Positions 15,166 to 22,684 of a stretch of 34,757 nucleotides of DNA are shown piece after piece. The number at the start of each line of letters is the position of its first letter. Within the stretch, counting starts at the first letter, position 1. A program made the position numbers and the translations under genes. This stretch comes from Clostridia bacterium (lineage in GTDB: Bacteria > Bacillota_A > Clostridia > Oscillospirales > QAKW01), in assembly GCA_017396865.1 (NCBI GenBank), contig JAFQKO010000164.1:1-34757 (forward strand), in the 5' to 3' direction. Below the pieces are notes generated by a model, which worked only from the letters and a program-made list of their open reading frames with translations, made no database searches and had not been told where the DNA came from.

Positions 15166-15331
15166 TGATATATTGCTACGCAATATGATATACGGCTTCC
15201 GCCGTATGATATACTTGCTTCGCAAGCATGATATAATATCCGTTCCTCCATATGCCGCAGGCATATATCACCCACCGCAGGTGGATATCATATCGAAGAT
15301 ATATCACCCGTTCCGCAAGGAACGTATATCA
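15166..15331. repeat. Cluster of seven small hairpins with TGATATA spacers
   Basis: Seven palindromes follow one another: ATTGC-TAC-GCAAT (15172), TACGGC-TTCC-GCCGTA (15191), CTTGC-TTC-GCAAG (15214), TATGCC-GCA-GGCATA (15251), CCACC-GCA-GGTGG (15272), ATATC-GAA-GATAT (15290), CGTTCC-GCAA-GGAACG (15309). The first three are preceded by (A)TGATATA; the last four are followed by its complement, TATATCA or ATATCA, so the cluster is itself an inverted arrangement around 15240. Stem sequences differ while spacers and stem length hold. It fills the gap between the zinc-ribbon promoter and the tRNA-Val terminator. Confidence 0.85.
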
Positions 15332-15333
15332 TT

Positions 15334-15371
15334 GAAAAACGACAAGTTTCTGTCGAAACTTGTCGTTTTTC
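15334..15371 (-). terminator. Terminator of tRNA-Val
   Basis: Minus-strand stem AAAACGACAAGTTTC with loop GACA and GAAACTTGTCGTTTTTC, beginning two bases after the encoded CCA. Confidence 0.92.
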
Positions 15372-15372
15372 A

Positions 15373-15449
15373 TGGTGGAGATAGCAGGATTCGAACCTGC
15401 GACCCCTTCGATGTGAACGAAGTGCTCTAACCAGCTGTGCTATACCTCC
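15373..15449 (-). tRNA. tRNA-Val(CAC)
   Basis: A 77-base cloverleaf on the minus strand. Acceptor GGAGGTA pairs with TATCTCC (one G-U), the D arm has AGCACAGCTGGTTAGAGC, the anticodon stem-loop is CTTCG-TTCACAT-CGAAG giving anticodon CAC, and the T arm is GCAGG-TTCGAAT-CCTGC. Discriminator A and CCA are encoded. It has its own promoter at 15465-15493 and a strong terminator. Confidence 0.97.
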
Positions 15450-15464
15450 GTTGTTTGCCATTGT

Positions 15465-15493
15465 ATTATATACCTTCGGAGGCGAAATGTCAA
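15465..15493 (-). promoter_or_regulatory. Promoter of tRNA-Val
   Basis: On the minus strand TTGACA (15488-15493), 17-base spacer, TATAAT (15465-15470). The TGA stop codon of the upstream AraC gene (15490-15492) lies inside the TTGACA box. Confidence 0.88.
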
Positions 15494-16263
15494 CCATTTA
15501 TTTTGTTTTTTATATAGCTGCGGGGTGAAAGTCCGAAATGCTTTTTGAACACCTTGGAAAAATGATAGAGATCGGGATAGCCCACCGAAGCGCCTGCCAT
15601 TGACGGGCTCTCGCCGTAGCGAAGCATCAGCTCCGCCGCCTTTTCCAGCCGCAGCGTTTGAAGATACTGACCGGGCGGTACACCCATCTTTTTGCGAAAC
15701 AAACCCGAAAAATAGCTGCGATCCAAATTCAATCGGTCGGCGATGTCCTGCACGTTCAGATCACGCATATATTCTGCGTGCATACAGTTTAACGCCATTT
15801 CCACGTAATCGATCCGACTTGTTCCCTGCTCCTGCAGCAGGGATGCAAGCTCCCATAGGCGCGCGGCAAGAAAAGCGGAGCGGCCGTTTTCCAAATCGCA
15901 GCAACGCTTCATTTCCTCAAAAATTGCGCCTGCGCCTGCGCACCGAATGATCGGCTGATCATAAACGCAAGGCAGCTCCCCTTCGACGGTAAAGCCGATC
16001 CAGATATACTGCCACGGCTCTTTGGCATCCGCCTCATAATAGGTTTCCAGATACGGCGGAATTACAAAAATATCGCCTGCTCCGATCGAATGAATTTCTC
16101 CTTCACGGTGAAAGACTCCCTTTCCCGACACCACATAATGAAGCAACCAATGGGGACGCACCGCAGGGCCGTAATAATGGGAGGGCAAACAGTTCTGAAA
16201 TCCGAATTGCATGGGATTGAACCCGCCGTACTGACAATTCATCACAATAACGTTTTTTTGCAT
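15490..16263 (-). CDS. AraC family transcriptional regulator
   Basis: A 257-residue regulator. The N-terminal half is a cupin sugar-sensing domain (HYVVSGKGVFHREGEIHSIGAGDIFVIPP is the typical cupin strand pair). The C-terminal 100 residues are the double helix-turn-helix of AraC/XylS, with VQDIADRLNLDRSYFSGLFRKKMGVPPGQYLQTLRLEKAAELML, then YPDLYHFSKVFKKHFGLSPRSY. It is transcribed away from the GH4 glycosidase gene with a shared 116-base gap, so it most likely activates that gene in response to an alpha-galactoside or similar sugar. GGAGG lies eight bases before the ATG. No terminator separates its stop codon from the tRNA-Val promoter, so readthrough ends at the tRNA terminator. Confidence 0.92.
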   Translation of the reverse strand: MQKNVIVMNCQYGGFNPMQFGFQNCLPSHYYGPAVRPHWLLHYVVSGKGVFHREGEIHSIGAGDIFVIPPYLETYYEADAKEPWQYIWIGFTVEGELPCVYDQPIIRCAGAGAIFEEMKRCCDLENGRSAFLAARLWELASLLQEQGTSRIDYVEMALNCMHAEYMRDLNVQDIADRLNLDRSYFSGLFRKKMGVPPGQYLQTLRLEKAAELMLRYGESPSMAGASVGYPDLYHFSKVFKKHFGLSPRSYIKNKING

Positions 16264-16285
16264 AACACCGCCTCCTATATCTCAC

Positions 16286-16315
16286 ATTATAACAAGTTTT
16301 AGACACAAATAGCAA
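16286..16315 (-). promoter_or_regulatory. Promoter of AraC regulator gene
   Basis: On the minus strand TTGCTA (16310-16315), 18-base spacer, TATAAT (16286-16291). No good sigma-A promoter is seen for the divergent GH4 gene, which fits activator dependence. Confidence 0.65.
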
Positions 16316-16379
16316 TCCCTTTTTGAAACTTTTTTTGATATTATGACAATAACAAATTAAACAACAGGAGGACTTCCAT

Positions 16380-17699
16380 ATGAAAATCACCTTTATGGGT
16401 GCGGGAAGCACCGTATTTGCCCGCAACGTTATCGGCGACTGTATGTGCAGCGAGGCCCTGCGGGACAGCACCTTTGCCCTTTACGATATCGACGGCGAGC
16501 GCTTAAAGGAAAGCGAGACCATTTTAGAGGGTATGAGAAAAGCCAAGGGCGGCTACGGCAAGATCGAATGCTATCTCGGCGTACCCCAAAGAAAGGATGC
16601 GCTGAGAGGCGCAGATTTTGTCATCAATGCAATTCAGGTCGGTCTTTACGACCCCTGCACCATCATTGACTTTGAGGTGCCCAAAAAGTACGGTCTGCAG
16701 CAGACCATCGGCGATACCCTCGGGATCGGCGGTATCATGCGTGCCCTGCGCACCATCCCCGTTATGGCGGATTTTGCCGCCGACATGGAGGAGGTTTGCC
16801 CTAACGCACTCTTCCTCAACTACACCAATCCGATGGCAATGCTTTCGGGCTATATGCAACGCTATACCAATATCAACACCGTTGGCCTTTGCCATAGTGT
16901 TCAGGTCTGCTCCGACGGACTTTTGAAAAAGTTGGGACTGGAAGAATACATCGAGGGACGCAAGGAGCTGATTGCAGGCATCAACCACATGGCATGGCTC
17001 TTGGAGATCAAGGATAAAAACGGCAACGACCTCTACCCGCTCATCAAAGAGCGCGTTCCCGCCGCCATGGCTGATCCCGAGTTTAAAGACAAGGTTCGCC
17101 TGGACTACATCAATCATTTCGGCTATTACTGCACCGAATCCAGCGAGCACAACGCCGAATACAATATGTTCTACATCAAGAGCAAATACCCCGAGCTGAT
17201 CGAGCGGTACAACATCCCCTTGGATGAATATCCCCGCCGCTGTGTTAACCAGATCGAAAAGTGGAAGGCAGAATATGCCGAGCTGCTCAAGACCGGCATC
17301 AAGGAGCATGAGCGCTCCCGCGAATATGCCTCCCGCATTATGGAAGCGATCGTGACCGGCGTGCCCTACAAGATCGGCGGTAACGTACAGAACACCGGCC
17401 ATCTTATCACCAATCTGCCCGAGGATGCCTGCGTTGAGGTGCCCTGCTTGGTGGACGGCTACGGCGTTCATCCCTGCCACGTGGGTGCGCTGCCCGTTCA
17501 ATGTGCAGCGATGAACATGACCAACATCAACGTTCAGCTTTTGACCATCGAGGCCGCCCGCACCCGCAAGAAGGAGCACATTTATCAGGCGGCGATGCTG
17601 GATCCCCACACCGGCAGCGAGCTGGACATCGATACCATCAAAAAGATGGTAGACGATCTCATCGTTGCCCACGGCGATTATCTGCCTGAATACCACTAA
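16380..17699 (+). CDS. melA: GH4 family alpha-galactosidase/alpha-glucosidase
   Basis: A cytoplasmic NAD+- and Mn2+-dependent glycosidase of 439 residues, glycoside hydrolase family 4. The N-terminal Rossmann fold starts MKITFMGAGSTVFARNVIGD, with GAGS for NAD. The metal and sugar site motifs are present: NYTNPMAML near residue 150, GLCHSVQ near 175 (the CHS triad typical of MelA-type alpha-galactosidases and some alpha-glucosidases, in place of the CN(V/I)P of phospho-glycosidases), and AGINHMAWLLE near 200 with the metal His. Because of CHS it should act on unphosphorylated substrate, matching an ABC importer rather than a PTS. GGAGG precedes the ATG. The gene symbol is tentative. The sugar ABC transporter at 19549-22563 may supply the substrate although a symporter gene lies between. 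Confidence 0.9.
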   Translation: MKITFMGAGSTVFARNVIGDCMCSEALRDSTFALYDIDGERLKESETILEGMRKAKGGYGKIECYLGVPQRKDALRGADFVINAIQVGLYDPCTIIDFEVPKKYGLQQTIGDTLGIGGIMRALRTIPVMADFAADMEEVCPNALFLNYTNPMAMLSGYMQRYTNINTVGLCHSVQVCSDGLLKKLGLEEYIEGRKELIAGINHMAWLLEIKDKNGNDLYPLIKERVPAAMADPEFKDKVRLDYINHFGYYCTESSEHNAEYNMFYIKSKYPELIERYNIPLDEYPRRCVNQIEKWKAEYAELLKTGIKEHERSREYASRIMEAIVTGVPYKIGGNVQNTGHLITNLPEDACVEVPCLVDGYGVHPCHVGALPVQCAAMNMTNINVQLLTIEAARTRKKEHIYQAAMLDPHTGSELDIDTIKKMVDDLIVAHGDYLPEYH

Positions 17700-17703
17700 T
17701 AGT

Positions 17704-17740
17704 TAAAAGGGATGTGATTTTTAAATCACATCCCTTTTTT
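17704..17740. terminator. Bidirectional terminator
   Basis: AAAAGGGATGTGATT-TTTA-AATCACATCCCTTTTTT between the GH4 gene (+) and the symporter gene (-). Confidence 0.93.
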
Positions 17741-17743
17741 CTA

Positions 17744-19279
17744 TTACAGAATAACGTCTTCGCTCTTGCTTGCCTCTGCCTGAGCCTGAATCTCAGGATC
17801 GAAGGAATACATGGGCTTAACGTCCTTCTTCTTGATCTTACGGTCGATATAGTTTTTCGTAATCTTAAATACCAGCGGGCTGAGGATCACAACCGCAATC
17901 AGGTTGGGCAGCATCATCAAGCCGTTGAAGGTATCGGAGATATCCCAAGCCAAGGAGGAGGTCATCAAAGCGCCGCTGACGATCAAGCAAACAAAGAAAA
18001 CCTTATAGTACTTGACAGCCTTGGTGCCAAACAGATACTCCACCGCCTTAGAGCCGTACTGAGACCAGCCCAAAACGGTAGTGAAGGCAAAGAGCAGCAT
18101 GGCGATTGCCACAAACCACTCGCCCGGTGCACCGAACACACCGCCAAAGGATTGGCTGATCAGGGTTGCATCGTCAACCCCTGCTGCAACCACACCGGTA
18201 TCCAGATTGATAAAGCCGGAGGTCAGGGCGATCAATGCAGTCATGGTACAAACGACCATGGTATCGAAGAATACTTCAAAGATACCCCACATACCCTGCT
18301 TAACGGGCTCCTTCACGTTAGAGGAGGAGTGAACCATAACCGAAGAACCGAGACCCGCCTCATTGGAGAACACGCCGCGCTTACAGCCCTGCACGATGAC
18401 CAGCTTCAAGGCTGCACCGAAGGTACCGCCTGCCAAGGCCTTAACGCCGAGAGCATGATCGAAAATGGATTTCAGCGCAGGAAGAATCCGTTCGTAATTA
18501 CATCCGACAACGACCAGTCCGAGGACGATATATGCAATTGCCATAAAAGGAACGACACGCTCGGCAACCGACGCAATTCTCTGCAAGCCGCCGATGATGA
18601 TCACCGCACCCAATACCAACAAGCACAGGCCGATGATCAAATTGATCATATTGATGCCGCCGATCGTCCAATCCACGTTGGAGAAGAAGGCACTTTCCAT
18701 ATTCAGGGTGATCTTATTGACCTGACCCATATTACCGATACCGAAGGAAGCCAGAATGGCAAAGATGGCAAACAAAACAGCCAAAACAGAGGCAATCCAC
18801 TTCATGCCCTTCTTTTTGCCAACGCCATCCTTTAAGTAATACATCGCGCCGCCGGACCATTCGCCGTCCCTATTCTTACGGCGATAGAAGATGCCCAGCA
18901 CGTTTTCGGAAAAGTTGGTCATCATACCGAGGAAGGCCGCGATCCACATCCACAGCACAGCGCCCGGACCGCCGATGCAAATTGCCGCAGCAACACCGGC
19001 GATATTACCGGTACCGACCGTGGCGGCCAGCGCAGTACACAGCGCTTGGAACTGAGAGATCGATTTCTTATCGGTCTTTTTGGTAGAGGTGCTACCCTTC
19101 TTAAAAAGGCTGCCGATGGTATGCTTCCACCAATGGCGAAGATGAGTGACCTGGAAAAACAAGGTGACACAGGTCATGATCAGGCCGACACCCAACAGCA
19201 GGTAAAGACCTACGTCGGTCCAGACCCAGCTATTAATCGCGTCGTTGATCTCCGTTACTTTTTGAATAAATGCGTCCAA
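17744..19279 (-). CDS. Alanine/glycine:Na+ symporter (AgcS/AlsT family)
   Basis: Imports alanine or glycine with Na+, an integral membrane protein of 511 residues with about eleven helices. Family landmarks are SQFQALCTALAATVGTGNIAGVAAAI near residue 85 (the conserved TG(N)IAGVA signature), GPGAVLWMWIAAFLGMMTNFSE, and RGVFSNEAGLGSSVMVHSSS in the middle. The start is a TTG at 19279: AAAGGGG lies eight bases upstream, whereas an earlier in-frame TTG at 19306 overlaps the terminator and has no ribosome site. Upstream on the same strand is a glycine riboswitch and a terminator hairpin, so glycine controls it, and glycine is a probable substrate. It lies between a sugar operon and the GH4 gene but has its own promoter. 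Confidence 0.93.
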   Translation of the reverse strand: MDAFIQKVTEINDAINSWVWTDVGLYLLLGVGLIMTCVTLFFQVTHLRHWWKHTIGSLFKKGSTSTKKTDKKSISQFQALCTALAATVGTGNIAGVAAAICIGGPGAVLWMWIAAFLGMMTNFSENVLGIFYRRKNRDGEWSGGAMYYLKDGVGKKKGMKWIASVLAVLFAIFAILASFGIGNMGQVNKITLNMESAFFSNVDWTIGGINMINLIIGLCLLVLGAVIIIGGLQRIASVAERVVPFMAIAYIVLGLVVVGCNYERILPALKSIFDHALGVKALAGGTFGAALKLVIVQGCKRGVFSNEAGLGSSVMVHSSSNVKEPVKQGMWGIFEVFFDTMVVCTMTALIALTSGFINLDTGVVAAGVDDATLISQSFGGVFGAPGEWFVAIAMLLFAFTTVLGWSQYGSKAVEYLFGTKAVKYYKVFFVCLIVSGALMTSSLAWDISDTFNGLMMLPNLIAVVILSPLVFKITKNYIDRKIKKKDVKPMYSFDPEIQAQAEASKSEDVIL

Positions 19280-19303
19280 AATAAATACCCCTTTCTTTTT
19301 ACG

Positions 19304-19342
19304 CAAAAATAAAACAGACCGCTTTTACATAAAAGCGGCCTG
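19304..19342 (-). terminator. Expression-platform terminator of glycine riboswitch
   Basis: Minus-strand CAGGCCGCTTTT-ATGT-AAAAGCGGTCTG followed by TTTTATTTTT, placed between the aptamer and the ribosome site. It is the probable on/off element. Confidence 0.85.
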
Positions 19343-19373
19343 CAAAACAACAAAAAAGTTTTTAAAAAAAAAT

Positions 19374-19475
19374 CTTTGTCCTTTTGCCTGAGAGTTTCGC
19401 TTTAATGCTTGCCCCTTCGGCACTCAATTGAATGAGCTTCTCCAAAGTTCTATCCCCTCACAGTCATCCTGCGAG
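19374..19475 (-). ncRNA. Glycine riboswitch aptamer
   Basis: The minus strand contains the conserved core in order: GGGGATAGAACTTTGGAGA, GTGCCGAAGGGGCAAGC, and AACTCTCAGGCAAAAGGAC. These are the junction sequences of the glycine (gcvT) riboswitch. Only one complete aptamer is visible, so it is a singlet type. It controls the AgcS-family symporter at 17744-19279, a recognised target of glycine riboswitches. Confidence 0.94.
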
Positions 19476-19511
19476 GATCACATAGATATTCTGTTTTTAA
19501 AATACTCTAAT

Positions 19512-19540
19512 AGTATAGCAGATGTTTTCACAAAATGCAA
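19512..19540 (-). promoter_or_regulatory. Promoter of riboswitch-symporter unit
   Basis: On the minus strand TTGCAT (19535-19540), 17-base spacer, TATACT (19512-19517), eight bases after the stop of the sugar permease gene. No terminator separates the two units. Confidence 0.8.
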
Positions 19541-19548
19541 CAGTTTTT

Positions 19549-20382
19549 TTATCCTTTTACCGCACCGGAGATCACGCCCTTAATAATATGCTTCTGCGCC
19601 AATGCATAAAAGACAACGATAGGGATGATCGCCAAGGTTAAAAGTGCCATGAATGCGCCGTAGTCGACGGTGCCGTAGCTATCGGTCATAGCCGATTGGA
19701 TCGCCATTGGGATGGTATAGTAGCCTTGGGTTTTATCCAACACCAAGGTTGGGAGCAGATAATCGTTCCAGATCCACATGGTTTGCAGAATCGCCACCGA
19801 AATATAGGTGGGCTTCATAATGGGCAGCACCACCTTAAAAAAGGTTTGAAGTGGGCTGCATCCATCGATCATCGCCGCCTCCTCAACGGAAAGCGGAATC
19901 GACTTAACAAAACCTGTGAACATAAAGACCGAGAGGCCCGCACCGAAGCCGAGATACACCAGCGGGATTGTCCAAGGGGTGGTGAGCCCCAGCCGATCGG
20001 AGATAAAAGGCAGGGTGAACATCACCATTTGAAACGGAACCACCATCGAAAAGACAAACAGATAATACAGCGTTTTACAGACCTTGCCGCCCACCCGCGC
20101 CAAAAACCAGGCGCACATGGAGGTGCAGAGCAGAATCAGCACCACCGACAGCACGGTTACAACCACACTATACCCCACCGATTGGAAGAAATCGATGGAT
20201 GAGATCCCGCGCAGATAGTTCTGCAAGCCCACAAAGGTATCCCGCATCGGTGCAAGAAAAACCTCGTTGGTGATCGCTTCCTTATCCTTAAAGGAATTAA
20301 AGACCAGCACCACCAGCGGGAAAATATAGATCACGCAAACGACCGAGAACAGCACGGTAAGGATTCGATTGGCGCGGCTCAT
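19549..20382 (-). CDS. Carbohydrate ABC transporter permease (MalG-type)
   Basis: The second inner-membrane subunit of a CUT1 sugar importer, 277 residues with six helices. The cytoplasmic EAA loop reads SVEEAAMIDGCSPLQTFFKVVLPIMKPT near residue 175, the contact with the ATPase. The C terminus ends with QKHIIKGVISGAVKG, typical of MalG-like permeases. It overlaps the first permease gene by four bases. No ATPase gene is present in the operon; CUT1 systems in Firmicutes often share a common MsmX-type ATPase encoded elsewhere. Confidence 0.93.
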   Translation of the reverse strand: MSRANRILTVLFSVVCVIYIFPLVVLVFNSFKDKEAITNEVFLAPMRDTFVGLQNYLRGISSIDFFQSVGYSVVVTVLSVVLILLCTSMCAWFLARVGGKVCKTLYYLFVFSMVVPFQMVMFTLPFISDRLGLTTPWTIPLVYLGFGAGLSVFMFTGFVKSIPLSVEEAAMIDGCSPLQTFFKVVLPIMKPTYISVAILQTMWIWNDYLLPTLVLDKTQGYYTIPMAIQSAMTDSYGTVDYGAFMALLTLAIIPIVVFYALAQKHIIKGVISGAVKG

Positions 20383-21230
20383 TGCTGCACCTCCTTCCGA
20401 TGGGTACTGCGCAGCTGCAGCAAGGCGATCACCGCTACCAACACGAAGAAGATCACCGCCATCGCCTGGGCTGTGCCGTGAGCCTTGGGCGTAGTGCCGT
20501 AGGTATTACGGATGCACATCGCCAGCATTTCGGTGGCACGCCCCGGTTTTCCGTCGGTCAGCGCGAGATTTTGATCGAACAGCTTAAAGGAATTGGTGAG
20601 GGTTAAAAAGGTACAGATGGTAACCGAAGGCATCACCATCGGCAGGGTTACCCGCCGCAGGGTTTGCCAGCGGCCTGCGCCATCGATCTTCGCCGCCTCA
20701 TGGAGCTCCTCCGGCACAGACTGCAAGCCCGAAATATAGATAATCATGGTATAGCCGATCTGCTGCCAAGCCAACACCACCACCAGGCTCCAAAAGCCAA
20801 AGGTGGAGCTATAGCTGAGATCCTTGCCAAAAAGCGGGATCAGCACGCCGTAGTTAATGATCATCTTCCAGATATAGCCCAGAACAATACCGCCGATCAG
20901 ATTCGGCATAAAAAACACTGTTCTAAAGAGATTGGTGCCGCGGATACCGCGGGTCAGCGCCAGCGCCACCGCAAAAGAGATCACATTGATCAGCAGAACC
21001 GAAACCACCGTAAAGGCGGCGGTGAACAAAAAGGAATTCCAAAATTGGCTATCGGTTGTGAAAACACGGACATAGTTATCAAGCCCGACAAAGGTGGGGT
21101 TTTCAATGGTGGAATACTCACAAAAGGAGAGGTAAAGCCCCATGAAAAAGGGGATCACGAACCCAATGATAAACGCCACCAAGGTCGGCAGTAAAAAGAA
21201 GGGAAACCATCTTTTTAAGGTTTTATTCAC
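20379..21230 (-). CDS. Sugar ABC transporter permease (MalF-type)
   Basis: The first inner-membrane subunit of the CUT1 importer, 283 residues with six helices. The EAA loop is SVPEELHEAAKIDGAGRWQTLRRVTLPMVMPS near residue 175. The N terminus (KRWFPFFLLPTLVAFIIGFVIPFFMGLYLSFCEY) is the usual first helix of UgpA/MalF-like permeases without the long MalF periplasmic loop. It begins 22 bases after the binding-protein gene, which supplies substrate. Confidence 0.93.
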   Translation of the reverse strand: MNKTLKRWFPFFLLPTLVAFIIGFVIPFFMGLYLSFCEYSTIENPTFVGLDNYVRVFTTDSQFWNSFLFTAAFTVVSVLLINVISFAVALALTRGIRGTNLFRTVFFMPNLIGGIVLGYIWKMIINYGVLIPLFGKDLSYSSTFGFWSLVVVLAWQQIGYTMIIYISGLQSVPEELHEAAKIDGAGRWQTLRRVTLPMVMPSVTICTFLTLTNSFKLFDQNLALTDGKPGRATEMLAMCIRNTYGTTPKAHGTAQAMAVIFFVLVAVIALLQLRSTHRKEVQQ

Positions 21231-21252
21231 AGAGCTTCTCCTCTCCGATCAA

Positions 21253-22563
21253 TCAGGGATTTGCGTTCTTATATTCGGTTGCCCAGCCCGCAACGAAGGC
21301 ATCTTCCACCTTTTTCCAAAGCGCATCGGTCATACCGCCCTGCGCATAGGCCAGCAAGGCCGACCCAACGTTATCCTTCCATTGGTCGGAAGGAATGGTG
21401 GCAAAATTCCAGGAAACGGGCTTCTTGCCGCTTTCCAGCACGGCATCTGCCGCCTTAATCAGCGGATTGGAGGAGTCCTGCGCCTTTTTAAAGGGGATCA
21501 CAAAGCCCATCTTTTCCGCCAACGCTTTCGTTCCCTTTTCGGAGGTAACGACCCATTCCAGAAAATCGAGGGTGGCCTGAATATCCTCATCGCTTGCATT
21601 CTTATTCACGCACCAATAGTTTTCGCTGCCGGTGCAAAGCCCCTGGTTCTCCTCCCCTTCTGCTCCGATATAGATCGGCATCATTCCAACGTTATCGGCG
21701 CCGAGCTTGGCTTCCATGGTCTCATCCCATACCCAAGTTCCGTTTTGATAAAACACCGCCTTACCGTTATTAAACTCGCTCTGCGCTTCATCCCCTGTTT
21801 TGGCACCGATCTCGCCCGGTGCACAGGTGGCGTTCTTCAGGTAGAGGTCCCAGATCTGCCGATATTCATTCAGGAAGGTACCTTTGATTGCCTTGGCAGT
21901 ATCGATATGATCCTTTTGGTATTCATAATAGATCGGCAGGTTTGCCAGATGGGTTTTAAACCGCCAATCGGAGGAAGAATCCATCCCCGCGGAGGTAAAG
22001 GCGCCCTCGATCCCCAGCACGTTCTTCTTCGCCTGAATATCCTCGACCAGCACCTTGAAGGAGGCAAAATCATTCACCTCATCCAGCGAGGTAAATTTCG
22101 CATCCGACAAGCCAAAATACTGATCCAGCAACGCCTTATTATAAATAATACCGTAGGTTTCCAGCACATAGGAAACGCCCAGCACCCGATCGCCGTTTTT
22201 CAGCGCAAACTCTTCATTATTTAAATTCTTATAGAGCGCCGAATCGGAAAGATCATAGCAATAATCCTTCCAGCCCGCCAAGCCGACGGGGCCGTTGACC
22301 TGAAACAAGGTGGGCGGATTACTCTTGACGATCTCGGCTGAAAGAGTATCCTCATAGGTGCCCGCTGCGGCGGTAACAACCGTGACCTTGATCCCCGTTT
22401 CCTCGGTATAGGTCTTGGCGAGCTCCTGCCATTGGGCGTCCTGCTCCGGCTTAAAATTCAGGAAATAAACCTCGGCCGCATCGTTGCCGGCGCAGCTGCT
22501 CAGCGTAAGCCCGCAGGTCAGCACCATCGCTGCGATACAGAGCACGGTTAAAAATCGTTTCAT
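21253..22563 (-). CDS. Sugar ABC transporter substrate-binding lipoprotein
   Basis: An extracellular solute-binding protein family 1 lipoprotein of 436 residues. The signal sequence ends in LSSC with the lipidated Cys at residue 24. The body has features of CUT1 binding proteins: LAKTYTEETGIKVTVVTAAAGTYEDTL near residue 55, NGKAVFYQNGTWVWDE in the middle, and CTGSENYWCVNKNASDEDIQATLDFLEWVVTSEKG. The substrate is likely an oligosaccharide; raffinose- or multiple-sugar-type binding proteins look similar. The ATG at 22563 is used: GGAGG lies seven bases before it, and a nearer upstream ATG at 22569 is too close to that site. No clear promoter was found in the 120 bases upstream. No regulator gene adjoins; control by the AraC protein at 15490-16263 is possible but unproven. 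Confidence 0.92.
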   Translation of the reverse strand: MKRFLTVLCIAAMVLTCGLTLSSCAGNDAAEVYFLNFKPEQDAQWQELAKTYTEETGIKVTVVTAAAGTYEDTLSAEIVKSNPPTLFQVNGPVGLAGWKDYCYDLSDSALYKNLNNEEFALKNGDRVLGVSYVLETYGIIYNKALLDQYFGLSDAKFTSLDEVNDFASFKVLVEDIQAKKNVLGIEGAFTSAGMDSSSDWRFKTHLANLPIYYEYQKDHIDTAKAIKGTFLNEYRQIWDLYLKNATCAPGEIGAKTGDEAQSEFNNGKAVFYQNGTWVWDETMEAKLGADNVGMMPIYIGAEGEENQGLCTGSENYWCVNKNASDEDIQATLDFLEWVVTSEKGTKALAEKMGFVIPFKKAQDSSNPLIKAADAVLESGKKPVSWNFATIPSDQWKDNVGSALLAYAQGGMTDALWKKVEDAFVAGWATEYKNANP

Positions 22564-22631
22564 TTTCATTCCTCCAAACGAAAAATTATTTTTGTCCTCT
22601 CTATTTTGGGCAGATGGAAAAAAATTATGCG

Positions 22632-22683
22632 TTTGGAGAATAAAAAAATGCCGCAATGCGGTTTTTCGCATTGCGACATATTT
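22632..22683 (-). terminator. Terminator of pheST
   Basis: Minus-strand hairpin GTCGCAATGCG-AAAAAC-CGCATTGCGGC followed by seven T residues, just past the pheT stop. Confidence 0.9.
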
Positions 22684-22684
22684 T

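Noticed and set aside
15166..15331. Possible CRISPR array
   Set aside because: The constant part is only seven bases, the variable parts are palindromes, and orientation flips midway; no cas genes nearby.
17714..18835. 373-codon open frame opposite the symporter gene
   Set aside because: Overlaps the terminator and is the complement of conserved AgcS coding sequence.
22564..22631. Promoter for the sugar ABC operon
   Set aside because: AT-rich stretches occur but no -35/-10 pair with 16-18 spacing was convincing.
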